DNA from: an uncultured Erysipelotrichaceae bacterium | Lineage (GTDB): Bacteria; Bacillota_I; Bacilli_A; Erysipelotrichales; Coprobacillaceae | NCBI GenBank assembly: GCA_900317015.1 | Contig: ONFH01000310.1 | Span: forward strand, 1 to 28,770 | DNA: 28,770 nucleotides | Reading direction: 5' to 3' | Part shown: positions 1 to 8,678 of the stretch, piece by piece | How the letters are laid out: each line of letters opens with the position of its first letter | How positions within the stretch are numbered: the stretch's first letter is position 1 | The notes under the pieces: model-generated | The model's database searches: none | The model's input: the letters and a program-made list of their open reading frames with translations, nothing else | What the model was told of the DNA's origin: nothing | Made by a program: the position numbers and the translations under genes

Positions 1-31
1 AAAAAAAGAGGGATGATCTGTCGATCATCCC
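1..31 (-). terminator. Rho-independent terminator of the GGDEF/EAL gene
   Basis: A perfect 8-bp hairpin (arms 10-17 and 24-31, loop of 6) abuts the TAG stop at 31-33. On the minus strand it is followed by CTC and a run of seven T (1-7). The hairpin begins inside the stop codon, so the gene ends its transcript immediately. Confidence 0.9.
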
Positions 32-3000
32 TACATTACAGTATCAGCAATTTTATTTTCTAGCATTTTTATCAATTCAAGAGAATATTCACGTCCATCT
101 ACAATGATATACTTTGACATGACAAAGAAATCACCTTTAGGAGCACTTTCAAGTTTGTTATGTGAACGTCTTGTAGCCACAGTCTTTCTTGATATGCAGT
201 TACGACATTGTTCAAGTTTTCCAAGCTCATTATAACAATGGCCTGGCGCATCTACCAATGTATTATTTTCATCAAGGATCTTAGCATGTGATAAATGAGT
301 ATCCACAATTCTTACAATATCATAATCCTTCGAATAACGATCCATCTCTTTAACAATTTCTTCTGAATTATAGCGTGGTACATCTTTAGACAGTCCACTC
401 AACTTAATATTTCTTGTATAAAGACGAGATTTCCCTAATGTTTTCATCTTGTCATACTCCTCTACTTCCGAATAATAAGTAATTGAATATGAAAGATACA
501 CATTATAACGAATGCCTTGAATATTATTAATTGACTCAATCTTTTTACTTAATTCTTGTATCTTCTTTTCAAAAATATGACGATCATCCACCTGATGAAG
601 AATATCGAAAGCTTTTAATTCCGGATGACCAATTACACTATTAAAACCTAAAGAATCTCGAATCTCTTTTGACACCATATCAACCATTACTTCGCCATTC
701 TTATATCCATAGGTATCCGTAAATTCAGTCAAATTATCAATACTAAACTTTACGTAAGCAAAATCTAGATGACGATAATCATATGACTCAACATAATTAC
801 GTCCTGCACGGTCAAAGTCTTCAATCGAAATAGCATTTTCCAAATTGCTAAGTCTCATACGAAGATTTCTATTAATCTCCGGATTTCTAAAATAACCTAG
901 AAGGCCAATTATACTTCCATCATTATTATAAACAGGGTTGAGACTAACCGTAACATTCTTCATTTGACCATTAATAATATACTGACGTAAAACATCAGTA
1001 ATGTATTGTCCTTCAACTAATACTTTTATTTCATCTCTAACAGTCATATCAGAATTGACACTCCATCCCATTTCTTTATCTGTCTTTCCAATAAATTGAC
1101 TATCATTAGACAATTCGAAGTAATGCTTAAAAAACTGGTTACCACCAACAAACTTATGTTGTGTATCTTTCCAGAAGATTGCATATTCATTAGAGTTGAT
1201 CAAACTTTGTCCAAGAACACTTTGACTAATATCACTGCTATCATTTGATTTAGGATAAGCATTTGCTAAATTCATATAAGAAACAATATCATTATGTTCA
1301 AACTTACTAATTGTAACCAAGGCTAAATTCGAGCTTGTTCTGAATAATGGTTTAACTTCAAATATACACCAATGATACTGACCATTACGTTTCCTTATTC
1401 TAAAGAAATCTATTAAAGTTTCCTTACCCTCTTCTTCAAATTGTTGATTCCAAAAATCAAAGTTAAAAAATTCTTTATATCGCTGCTTATCTTCTATAAA
1501 TATCTCTTCTTCATAAAAATGATGAACAAGATGATCTATCGATTCAGAATCTCCATAGCTTCCATAACTTGAACTAGCATAAATCGTTTGTGCTGTTTTT
1601 TGATTCATATCAATTAAGTATACATGCTCAAATAATTGATAAATCATCGTAGAAGTTGAACGCAGCTCTTGTTGGTGTTGAAAATTAATGTTGGCTGAAA
1701 TATTTTCACAATGAACTAAGAAGCTTGATTTCAATGGCATTTTTACAATAGCTTTTGCTTCCAAAGTACAATGATTATCTTGATCAAAGAAATCAAAGTT
1801 TTCAATTTCTTCATCTTTTAATAACTTTGCAGCTAAATTCTTAAATGAATGGTTAACATCCCATCGGGGATCATTTATGATCTTTTCACTTTCTTCAAGC
1901 GAATGAACATCTAAAGATTCCAGGAAATTCATAAATGCCTTATTCACATTTAAATAAGAAATATAATCGTTACTGAATTCAACCATTGCCAATGGAATCG
2001 TACTTTCTTGAGAAGAATGCAGTTCGAACGGATGCGAACTAAGCATATTCACACGCCCTACCTTATTCAAATAAGAAATTTCATTGGCATCTTCATAATC
2101 AATATTCTTATATTCAAGGACCATAAACATTTGATTTAATGGTAACGGCTTTGAAAACAAATATCCTTGGGTCTTTTCACAGCCAATATTTTTTAAGAAT
2201 TCATATTGTTCCCTTGTCTCTACACCTTCTGCTAATGTCTGACTACCAATTTCTTTAGCCATATTCACAACAGAGGTAATAATTTGCTTAGAGTTATCAT
2301 TAAATTCGCTCAAAAATTTCATATCAATTTTCAGCTCATCAAAATCAAACTCTTTCAAAGCATTCAGCGAAGAATATTCACTACCAAAATCATCCATCCA
2401 TACCTGGTATCCAGCATCATGGAATCTTTTAATCTGTTTCTTAATAAAATCAACATTCTGAATAATCACAGATTCTGTGATTTCAATATTTAAGAAAGAT
2501 TTCGGAACACGATACTCCTTTGCACAATCCTCAATCACCTGGAAAATATCGCAAAGTTCAAAATCAAGTCTGGACAAGTTAAATGAGACTGGAAAAACAG
2601 GAAGATTATTATCTTTTCGTACACGATAAGTCTTACAAACATTACGAATAATATAAGAATCCAAATAATGAATTAAATGATACTCTTCCAGCGTGTTGAT
2701 AAACACATATGGCGCCAAAAGACCATAATTTGGATCTTGCCATCTTGCCAAAACTTCCATCGATGTTAGTTTACCATTCAAAGTTCTCACAACAGGCTGA
2801 TAATAAAGCTTGATCCAGTCCTTCTCCAAAGCCTGTTTAAAATTTTCAATAATATACTTTTGACGAACGATTTCTCCTTCAAAAGTATCCCTATAAACAC
2901 GATAAAGAATATTCTTTTTCTTAATAAAGTCTGAAGCAAGCTTTGCATGATCACAATAAGAGAGAATTTTATGCTTTGGCTGTTTAGGAACCGAACATAT

Positions 3001-3900
3001 TCCACCACGAACATTAATTAAGACACCTCGATTATATTTAGATGATATTTTCTGTATTTCTTCAAAATATTTTTTGTAATCAAAGCTCTTTGTCATCACA
3101 TAAAAATGGTCAGCTTCAAAGCGAGAGATTAAACTATCAGAAAATTTTTCGCGTAAAATATATCCAAATTCTTTAAGCAACTGATTACCTTTCTCATAAC
3201 CATACTTATCATTGAACAATTTAAAGTTTATTAAATTGAAATAAACAATAACCATATTGTCGACATTTTCATTATTTTCTTTATTAAAATAATCAACAAC
3301 ACTTTGCGCCATTGTTAAAAAACTCTTCTCATCAAGCAATCCAGTCACCGGATCAACAAGATCTGTTTGATAATATGATTCAAGCTTAGAAAGATTTAAC
3401 GCAAAATAATTAAGATAATCATCTTGATTAACCTCTTCATCCTTCTGAGAAAGCTGCTTTGTTAATTCAATAATCTCATCGATATCATCAGCATCTATTG
3501 GGCAAGCATTCATAAAACCAGCATGAACATGACCGTTGTCTTTGCCTTCTTCACTTGTCAGATCGTCAATTTCTATAATCACATCATCTAATTTATTCTT
3601 AAAATGATTGATATCAAGAGATCGATCAACAACAAGATAGCATCCTTCACCTAAATAATAGACATTATCTAGTCCAAACGCAGATTGAAGACTTTGAGAG
3701 ATCATTTTGAAAATATTATAAACATCATCGTCGTCTTTCCCCATTGACTGATAATTATGAAGAGATAAAATACAATAAGTTGCAGTATGCCTTAGATAAT
3801 CGAGACTATCAATTTTAAAATTAGATGCATCTTTAGACCCAATTTTTGAATTTATCCAGTTGAGGCTTTCTTTTATTTTTAATTGTTTTTCCTTATTCAT
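31..3900 (-). CDS. Large GGDEF/EAL signalling protein, likely c-di-GMP phosphodiesterase with degenerate GGDEF domains
   Basis: This 1289-residue protein has no signal peptide or clear membrane segment, so it is probably cytosolic. Domains read in order are: a GGDEF-like fold at about 38-150 (LGEG at 83-86 where GGDEF should be); a second at about 183-335 (RFEADHF at 260-266); an EAL domain at about 345-600; two poorly recognisable PAS-like stretches at about 630-870; a PAS domain at about 895-1010; a third GGDEF-like domain at about 1012-1180 (signature lost near 1090-1099); and a C-terminal PAS-like module with C222-type spacing, C1222, C1232 and C1235. The EAL domain keeps E382 (as EVL), N441, E473, D503/D504, K524, E559 and Q578, the metal-binding and catalytic set. 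Hydrolysis of c-di-GMP is therefore likely and its synthesis unlikely (family knowledge plus inference). One oddity is DDFGSEYSS in loop 6, where families usually have G or T before the aromatic residue. The start ATG has a GGGGT ribosome site. Confidence 0.88.
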   Translation of the reverse strand: MNKEKQLKIKESLNWINSKIGSKDASNFKIDSLDYLRHTATYCILSLHNYQSMGKDDDDVYNIFKMISQSLQSAFGLDNVYYLGEGCYLVVDRSLDINHFKNKLDDVIIEIDDLTSEEGKDNGHVHAGFMNACPIDADDIDEIIELTKQLSQKDEEVNQDDYLNYFALNLSKLESYYQTDLVDPVTGLLDEKSFLTMAQSVVDYFNKENNENVDNMVIVYFNLINFKLFNDKYGYEKGNQLLKEFGYILREKFSDSLISRFEADHFYVMTKSFDYKKYFEEIQKISSKYNRGVLINVRGGICSVPKQPKHKILSYCDHAKLASDFIKKKNILYRVYRDTFEGEIVRQKYIIENFKQALEKDWIKLYYQPVVRTLNGKLTSMEVLARWQDPNYGLLAPYVFINTLEEYHLIHYLDSYIIRNVCKTYRVRKDNNLPVFPVSFNLSRLDFELCDIFQVIEDCAKEYRVPKSFLNIEITESVIIQNVDFIKKQIKRFHDAGYQVWMDDFGSEYSSLNALKEFDFDELKIDMKFLSEFNDNSKQIITSVVNMAKEIGSQTLAEGVETREQYEFLKNIGCEKTQGYLFSKPLPLNQMFMVLEYKNIDYEDANEISYLNKVGRVNMLSSHPFELHSSQESTIPLAMVEFSNDYISYLNVNKAFMNFLESLDVHSLEESEKIINDPRWDVNHSFKNLAAKLLKDEEIENFDFFDQDNHCTLEAKAIVKMPLKSSFLVHCENISANINFQHQQELRSTSTMIYQLFEHVYLIDMNQKTAQTIYASSSYGSYGDSESIDHLVHHFYEEEIFIEDKQRYKEFFNFDFWNQQFEEEGKETLIDFFRIRKRNGQYHWCIFEVKPLFRTSSNLALVTISKFEHNDIVSYMNLANAYPKSNDSSDISQSVLGQSLINSNEYAIFWKDTQHKFVGGNQFFKHYFELSNDSQFIGKTDKEMGWSVNSDMTVRDEIKVLVEGQYITDVLRQYIINGQMKNVTVSLNPVYNNDGSIIGLLGYFRNPEINRNLRMRLSNLENAISIEDFDRAGRNYVESYDYRHLDFAYVKFSIDNLTEFTDTYGYKNGEVMVDMVSKEIRDSLGFNSVIGHPELKAFDILHQVDDRHIFEKKIQELSKKIESINNIQGIRYNVYLSYSITYYSEVEEYDKMKTLGKSRLYTRNIKLSGLSKDVPRYNSEEIVKEMDRYSKDYDIVRIVDTHLSHAKILDENNTLVDAPGHCYNELGKLEQCRNCISRKTVATRRSHNKLESAPKGDFFVMSKYIIVDGREYSLELIKMLENKIADTVM

Positions 3901-3948
3901 AATTATTACCCCAATCTATTATTAAAAAATAAAATCAATTCTATCTAC

Positions 3949-3957
3949 ATTTTAGCA
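3949..3957 (-). promoter_or_regulatory. Extended -10 promoter candidate for the GGDEF/EAL gene
   Basis: The minus strand reads TGCTAAAAT, an extended -10 (TGn plus a TATAAT-like hexamer), about 50 nt before the ATG. No good -35 is spaced from it. An alternative reading is TTGACG with TAGAAT at 18-nt spacing slightly downstream. Confidence 0.45.
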
Positions 3958-4040
3958 TGTTCGTCAATAAAACATACATATTTATAGCCAATAATCAATA
4001 TTTTTAGATTTACTCTCCGAAACCCAGGTCCAACGAGCAT

Positions 4041-4068
4041 AAAAAAACCAGTGAAAAAATCACTGGTT
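4041..4068 (-). terminator. Rho-independent terminator of metG
   Basis: A perfect 8-bp hairpin (arms 4046-4053 and 4061-4068, A/T loop) is followed on the minus strand by a seven-T run. It lies 15 nt after the metG stop codon. Confidence 0.92.
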
Positions 4069-4082
4069 AAAAATTTGATCTA

Positions 4083-6023
4083 TTAACTAACTTTTGAGCC
4101 ATTTGGAAGATTTCCTGGATCAATAATTTTTAAGTCCTTCTTTGAAGAAGAACATAAAATCATACCTTGAGATTCAACGCCTCTTAATTTAGCTGGCTTC
4201 AGGTTCTTCACAAGAACAACTTTCTTGCCAACTAATTCTTCTGGCTTATAGAACTTCGCGATACCAGAAACGACCTGACGTTTTTCATCACCAATATCAA
4301 TCTGTTCAACTAACAGACGATCGGCATCAGGATGCTTTTCACAATGAATGATTTCACCAACAACTAATTCAAGTTTGTCAAAATCTTCAATAGAAATTTC
4401 TGGTTTTGATGGTTTTGCTTTCTTTTCTTTCTTTGGTTCTGCTTTCTTAGGATTTAACGCTTCAACCTGCTTAGCAACCTTCTTAGGATCAAGTCGCTTA
4501 AATAAAACCTCAGGACGATCCGTAACTTTATTGCCAGAATGATAAGCACCAAAATGATCAAGCTTCATTAAATCTCTCTCATCAGTATTGATCATGTCTA
4601 AAATCTTCTTAGAAGTCGAAGGCATGAATGCTTCTAATGCGACTGCTGAGAAACGAATTGCTTCAATTAAGTTATATAAAACAGTCGCTAAACGATCACG
4701 TTTCGTTTCATCTTTAGCAAGCTTCCAAGGTTCTGTATCATCAATATATTTATTCGTACGTCTAAGTAATGTAAAGACCTCATCCAATGCCTTTGCGGTC
4801 TTATATTCATTCATATAAGCATTCATCTTAGCTGGCATCGCCAAAGCGATGTCCTTTAATTCCTGATCAACAGGTTCAACAACGCCACGATCTTCAACGA
4901 CGCCACCAAAATACTGATTACACATTGCAATCGTTCTGTTTACTAAGTTTCCTAGAATGTTAGCTAAATCAGAATTAATTCTTTCAACGATAAGATCCCA
5001 CGTAATTGATCCATCATTATCGTAAGGAATTTCATGAAGTAAATAATATCTGACAGCATCTACACCAAACATATTGACAAGATCATCCGCATAGATGACG
5101 TTGCCTAAATGCTTACTCATCTTAGAATCACCCATTAATAACCAAGGATGACCAAAGACTTGCTTTGGTAAAGGAAGATCTAATGCCATTAAAATAATAG
5201 GCCAATAAATCGTATGGAAACGAACAATATCCTTACCAATAATATGAACATCAGCTGGCCAGAACTTATCATAAAGTGGATCACTGTTGCCATCAACATC
5301 ATAGCCAAGCCCAGTAATATAGTTCAATAAAGCATCGATCCAAACATAAACAACATGCTTAGGATCAAAGTCTACAGGAATAGACCATGTAAATGAAGTT
5401 CTAGATACACATAGATCCTGAAGACCAGGTTTTAAGAAGTTATTGACCATTTCCTTCTTACGAGATTCCGGTTTAATAAAATCAGGATGATCGTTATAAT
5501 ATTTCATCAAACGATCCTGATACTTCGATAATTTAAAGAAATAAGCAGGTTCACTTGCATCCTGTACAGGTCCGCCACAGTCAGGACACTTGCCATCTAC
5601 TAACTGTGTTTCTGTCCAGAATGATTCGCAGGCAGTACAATACTTGCCTTCATACTTTCCTAAATAAATATCGCCTTTGTCATATAATTTCTTGAAAGCT
5701 TTCTGGACCTGTTTTTCATGATAAGGATCCGTTGTACGAATAAACTTATCATAAGAAGTATCCATTAAATCCCAGATACGTCTAACTTCTCCAGAGACTT
5801 GATCAACATACTGCTTAGGATCAATACCAGCTTCCTTTGCTTTGTTTTCAATTTTCTGACCATGTTCATCAGTACCTGTCTGAAATCTCACATTATAACC
5901 TTGCTGACGTTTATTACGAGCAATTGCATCGCTTAGAACGATTTCATAAGTATTACCAATATGAGGTTTTCCTGACGTATACGTAATGGCCGTCGTCATA
6001 TAGAAATCTTTTGGATCTTTCAT
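4083..6023 (-). CDS. metG: Methionine--tRNA ligase
   Basis: Charges tRNA-Met with methionine using ATP, in the cytosol. From the chosen start the protein is 646 residues. The class I signature is PHIGN (20-24) and KMSKH (301-305). The zinc knuckle has four cysteines at 129, 132, 146 and 149. An anticodon-binding helical domain follows, then a lysine/proline-rich linker near 520-535 and a C-terminal Trbp111-like tRNA-binding OB-fold to the end, the arrangement of the long bacterial MetRS form. The reading frame extends six codons upstream to 6041, but AAGGAG lies inside that extension and is ideally placed (7 nt) for the ATG at 6023, so I take that start. The gene stands alone behind a T-box leader and ends in its own terminator, so it is probably controlled by the level of uncharged tRNA-Met. 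Confidence 0.97.
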   Translation of the reverse strand: MKDPKDFYMTTAITYTSGKPHIGNTYEIVLSDAIARNKRQQGYNVRFQTGTDEHGQKIENKAKEAGIDPKQYVDQVSGEVRRIWDLMDTSYDKFIRTTDPYHEKQVQKAFKKLYDKGDIYLGKYEGKYCTACESFWTETQLVDGKCPDCGGPVQDASEPAYFFKLSKYQDRLMKYYNDHPDFIKPESRKKEMVNNFLKPGLQDLCVSRTSFTWSIPVDFDPKHVVYVWIDALLNYITGLGYDVDGNSDPLYDKFWPADVHIIGKDIVRFHTIYWPIILMALDLPLPKQVFGHPWLLMGDSKMSKHLGNVIYADDLVNMFGVDAVRYYLLHEIPYDNDGSITWDLIVERINSDLANILGNLVNRTIAMCNQYFGGVVEDRGVVEPVDQELKDIALAMPAKMNAYMNEYKTAKALDEVFTLLRRTNKYIDDTEPWKLAKDETKRDRLATVLYNLIEAIRFSAVALEAFMPSTSKKILDMINTDERDLMKLDHFGAYHSGNKVTDRPEVLFKRLDPKKVAKQVEALNPKKAEPKKEKKAKPSKPEISIEDFDKLELVVGEIIHCEKHPDADRLLVEQIDIGDEKRQVVSGIAKFYKPEELVGKKVVLVKNLKPAKLRGVESQGMILCSSSKKDLKIIDPGNLPNGSKVS

Positions 6024-6043
6024 ATGCATTCTCCTTTCCAACT

Positions 6044-6265
6044 AAAAAAAGCCCTCCTCTAAAAGGACGACTTAAAACCGCGGTACCACCTTAATTTGTA
6101 CTTTCATACACACTTAAACTCATAACGCGAGTTCACGTCTACACCTATTAGATGAAGCGGCTCCCAGACCATTTTCAAAAGCCTTATTTACTTATTTTCA
6201 CCAGCCATAAGCTCTCTACAAAATTTAGCTTTCTCTCTTCTGTTCAACGCATTTACTTTATATCC
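6044..6265 (-). promoter_or_regulatory. T-box leader, methionine specifier, upstream of metG
   Basis: The minus strand carries the hallmark T-box GGTGGTACCGCGG (6090-6078). Its UGGU bulge would pair with the ACCA end of an uncharged tRNA with discriminator A, as in tRNA-Met. Downstream is a terminator: GC-rich arms with GU wobbles at 6051-6071 and then seven T at 6050-6044. Upstream, stem I shows the AGAGAGC element (6218-6211) and the GCTGGTGAAA apical motif. The specifier loop contains GAAA then ATG (6172-6170), a Met codon. Uncharged tRNA-Met should stabilise the antiterminator and let metG be transcribed (established T-box mechanism). The 5' end is set by the promoter at 6272-6300. Confidence 0.93.
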
Positions 6266-6271
6266 TTTTCA

Positions 6272-6300
6272 ACTTTACCAAAACCCCTACTTGAAGTCAA
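6272..6300 (-). promoter_or_regulatory. Promoter for the T-box/metG transcript
   Basis: On the minus strand, TTGACT (6300-6295) and TAAAGT (6277-6272) are separated by exactly 17 nt. This predicts initiation near 6265, just before stem I of the T-box. It lies immediately after the stop codon of the upstream UDG-like gene. Confidence 0.6.
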
Positions 6301-6314
6301 TAAGAACTCAACGC

Positions 6315-6884
6315 TTAGGAATTTTCAAGAGCCTCAGCCACAAGCCTTCTAAGCTCTGGAACATTCTTTTCTAAAAACCACGGATTCTTTTTTTGCCAAC
6401 GAGCATTTAAAGGGCTCGGATGAACAATCGGATAATAAGGAAGATACTCATGCGCACAGCGCACAGTTTCCGTTAGGTTCTTCTTCATTCTTTTGTTCAA
6501 ATAATATTTATTAGAATAAGCACCAATTAAAATAGTCAACTTAATATCAGGCATCTGCTTAATAAATTCTTCATGATAGCGAACCATCCCTTTGCGTGGA
6601 GGAAGATCACCTGTTTTGCCCTTGCCTGGAAAATAAAAATCCATTGGCAGAATGGCAATCTCCTTCCCATAAAAGATTGTATCACCAATACCCATCCAAT
6701 CTTTCAGCTTCGTACCACTCGCATCAAGAAAAGGCGTTTGATTCGCCTCCGCCTTTGCACCAGGTGCTTGACCAATAATCAATATTTTTGCTTCGGGACT
6801 TACTTGCAGGATCGGTTTAATTCCTCTTTCTGTATAATCCTTATTTAATGGATCATTCATAATTCTTTCGATAATTTCATCCAT
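6315..6884 (-). CDS. Uracil-DNA glycosylase superfamily protein (HI_0220.2-like branch)
   Basis: The protein is 189 residues from the chosen ATG at 6884, which has GGAGGTG about 7 nt upstream. The open frame continues to 6932 without a ribosome site. Motifs of the UDG superfamily are visible: GQAPGA at 38-43 (motif 1 position) followed by PFLDASGTKLKDWMG (51-65), and HPSPLN at 155-160 (motif 2, the His-containing minor-groove loop). The F-x-D-x-S-G pattern after motif 1 is characteristic of the HI_0220.2-like branch. A role in removing uracil or other damaged bases from DNA is likely from family membership, but this branch lacks the classical family 1 GQDPY motif, so substrate and activity are open. 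It lies 57 nt after the DUF2798-type gene on the same strand and may be cotranscribed with it. No terminator separates it from the metG promoter. Confidence 0.82.
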   Translation of the reverse strand: MDEIIERIMNDPLNKDYTERGIKPILQVSPEAKILIIGQAPGAKAEANQTPFLDASGTKLKDWMGIGDTIFYGKEIAILPMDFYFPGKGKTGDLPPRKGMVRYHEEFIKQMPDIKLTILIGAYSNKYYLNKRMKKNLTETVRCAHEYLPYYPIVHPSPLNARWQKKNPWFLEKNVPELRRLVAEALENS

Positions 6885-6941
6885 CAAGCCCACCTCCACC
6901 TCAAATGATAGAAGGATTTTGTTAAAAGGCAAGCAATTTGC

Positions 6942-7445
6942 TTAAACAAGAAAACGCTTGATATGATTAAATAAGAAATGAACAAAAGGGGCTGCATAAA
7001 ACATATTCCAGAAAAAAGCCATTGGCAGATTCTTCATTAATGTTCCCAGCCAGATCACAGGAAGTGAAGACAGTGGCATATGTGCAAAAATAATATTAAA
7101 AAGTATGGAAGCCACCAGACTCATAGAAGGACACATAACAGCGACCGTTCCCGCTTGTCTCATCAGCTGTTTAAAATAAGGACTATCAATTTCTCTTGTG
7201 TGCTTAAGCATAAAGCGTTCGCCACACTTATTGCCATACAAAGAGGAAATAATCTCGACAAATAACCCCATATATAAGGCTTCAATAAGTGCCTGACCAA
7301 TTACATTATACGTAAGATTCGTAAATCCACCTGGCTTTAAATTTACGCCATATTTAATAGCCATGTTATAAACTTCCATACCAATAGCCATGACATATGA
7401 CATTAATAGTCCAAATACAAATCCTTGCTTTTTATTTTCAATCAT
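6942..7445 (-). CDS. DUF2798-type integral membrane protein
   Basis: This is a 167-residue hydrophobic protein with four predicted membrane segments, at roughly 6-24, 43-65, 96-120 and 128-155. It looks like two repeats of a two-helix unit, as in DUF2798 proteins, which often occur as tandem copies. The function of that family is unknown. I start it at the ATG at 7445, with AGGAGGTG 9 nt upstream. An in-frame GTG at 7457 would sit inside the ribosome site and is rejected. The gene follows the metallophosphoesterase on the same strand but has its own promoter candidate and a repeat-rich leader, so it is probably regulated separately. Confidence 0.75.
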   Translation of the reverse strand: MIENKKQGFVFGLLMSYVMAIGMEVYNMAIKYGVNLKPGGFTNLTYNVIGQALIEALYMGLFVEIISSLYGNKCGERFMLKHTREIDSPYFKQLMRQAGTVAVMCPSMSLVASILFNIIFAHMPLSSLPVIWLGTLMKNLPMAFFWNMFYAAPFVHFLFNHIKRFLV

Positions 7446-7467
7446 AAATAAAAACACCTCCTTCTGT

Positions 7468-7507
7468 ACTTTGCTACGAAGGAAAGTGTTGTATCCAACT
7501 TTGCTAC
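7468..7507 (-). repeat. Paired 10-bp direct repeats in the leader of the DUF2798-type gene
   Basis: The minus-strand sequence GTAGCAAAGT occurs at 7477-7468 and again at 7507-7498, exactly 30 bp apart (about three helical turns). GAAAGTG at 7482-7488 and its reverse complement at 7526-7532 add an inverted pair spanning the promoter. This looks like a regulator-binding arrangement, but no regulator is identified. Confidence 0.5.
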
Positions 7508-7518
7508 ATACTGACTGT

Positions 7519-7527
7519 AGTATAGCA
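7519..7527 (-). promoter_or_regulatory. Extended -10 promoter candidate for the DUF2798-type gene
   Basis: The minus strand reads TGCTATACT, a near-consensus extended -10. It lies about 75 nt upstream of the start codon, with the direct repeats between. The hexamer at the -35 distance (TTATGC) is poor. Confidence 0.5.
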
Positions 7528-7596
7528 CTTTCTTAATTTGTGCATAAGGAAAAAAATTCTATGCATCAACATTAAATATGAAATAGAATATTCATT

Positions 7597-8670
7597 TTAC
7601 TTAACATGGATCACTGCATATTCAGCCTTTGCACCAATTTTAAATGGATAGCCCCAGCCAGCAATGCCAGAAGTCGTAACACAGCTAAAATCACCAATAT
7701 GCTTAACACCATATCGCATCGTTTTTGTAGCTATTGCTTGCACATATCCGATCGGCCAAATTTGACCACCATGCGTATGACCAGAAACCTGCAGATCAGC
7801 ACCATTCTTAGCATTTTCTGACATATCTAACGGCTGATGGTCTAACACGATTATATATTTATTATGATCCACTTTCTTTAATAGATTCTGAGATGAAGCT
7901 CGACTATAAGATGCATCTCTCCGTCCCACCACAACAATATTTTTACCGACATTAACGCTCTGATCATCTAAAACGCGAATTGCATTCTTTTCCATCTCTT
8001 CTTTAATATCAGAGCCACTAAATCTTTCAGTATTAGAATTCATCGTATTGCCATACTTCTGATCATCATGATTTCCATAAACATAATACGTACCATACTT
8101 ACTTTTTAGCTTTCCAAGTGTCTTAGCTTGAGCAATCATGACCGACTTTCTTGTTCGTTCATCAAAAATATCACCAGCTAAAGCGATCAAATCAGGCTTT
8201 ACCTTATTCATTTTCTGAACGTATTTTTCAAGTTGCTTACTCGTAATGACTTCATCACCATGTAAATCAGAAATGGCAAGAATCTTTAAATCACTGACTT
8301 TTTTGCTTGATACATAAAAATCAGTTCTCACCACATGATGCATATTCATCCAACCATAAGCGACAACTAAAGCTAAACAGACAAATGAAAGTAAACCACT
8401 TTGAAAAAGTAGTTTCACTTTCCCATCCTTCAAGAAATGGCTGATCAAACCAAATAAAGCACAAAAAGCCACAAAATAATAATACATAAAGCTATATGCA
8501 TTAAAAAAATTTATCGCTGGTATACACAATGCTAAACAAATTAAAATGATAATAATATAGAGAAGAACATTCATCCTATGAAAATACTTAATAAGACGGC
8601 TGAAAAAGAACATCAAATAAATGCTCGTCCCCACTGCAGGTAATGCTTCAATGAAAATAAACAATGACAT
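7597..8670 (-). CDS. Membrane-anchored metallophosphoesterase (YkuE/YaeI-like)
   Basis: The protein is 357 residues. The first 112 hold four likely membrane helices (about 4-24, 33-54, 58-79, 91-110). A calcineurin-type phosphoesterase domain follows, with the full metal-binding set: D135-x-H137, G166-D167, G199-N-H-D202, H278 and G297-H-T-H300. Two divalent metal ions should therefore be bound and the domain is predicted active. Related YkuE/YaeI proteins act on lipid or envelope phosphate esters such as UDP-diacylglucosamine-type substrates, but the substrate cannot be read from sequence, and the four-helix anchor differs from the short anchor of YkuE. The ATG has a strong AAGGAGGT site 9 nt upstream. 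A long structured leader precedes it and may control translation. Confidence 0.9.
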   Translation of the reverse strand: MSLFIFIEALPAVGTSIYLMFFFSRLIKYFHRMNVLLYIIIILICLALCIPAINFFNAYSFMYYYFVAFCALFGLISHFLKDGKVKLLFQSGLLSFVCLALVVAYGWMNMHHVVRTDFYVSSKKVSDLKILAISDLHGDEVITSKQLEKYVQKMNKVKPDLIALAGDIFDERTRKSVMIAQAKTLGKLKSKYGTYYVYGNHDDQKYGNTMNSNTERFSGSDIKEEMEKNAIRVLDDQSVNVGKNIVVVGRRDASYSRASSQNLLKKVDHNKYIIVLDHQPLDMSENAKNGADLQVSGHTHGGQIWPIGYVQAIATKTMRYGVKHIGDFSCVTTSGIAGWGYPFKIGAKAEYAVIHVK

Positions 8671-8678
8671 ATTGCATG

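Noticed and set aside
3901..4040. c-di-GMP riboswitch upstream of the GGDEF/EAL gene
   Set aside because: The leader is short and AT-rich and lacks the conserved GEMM core.
4348..4818. Two plus-strand open frames inside metG
   Set aside because: They are antisense to a clearly coding metG and show no family features or ribosome sites.
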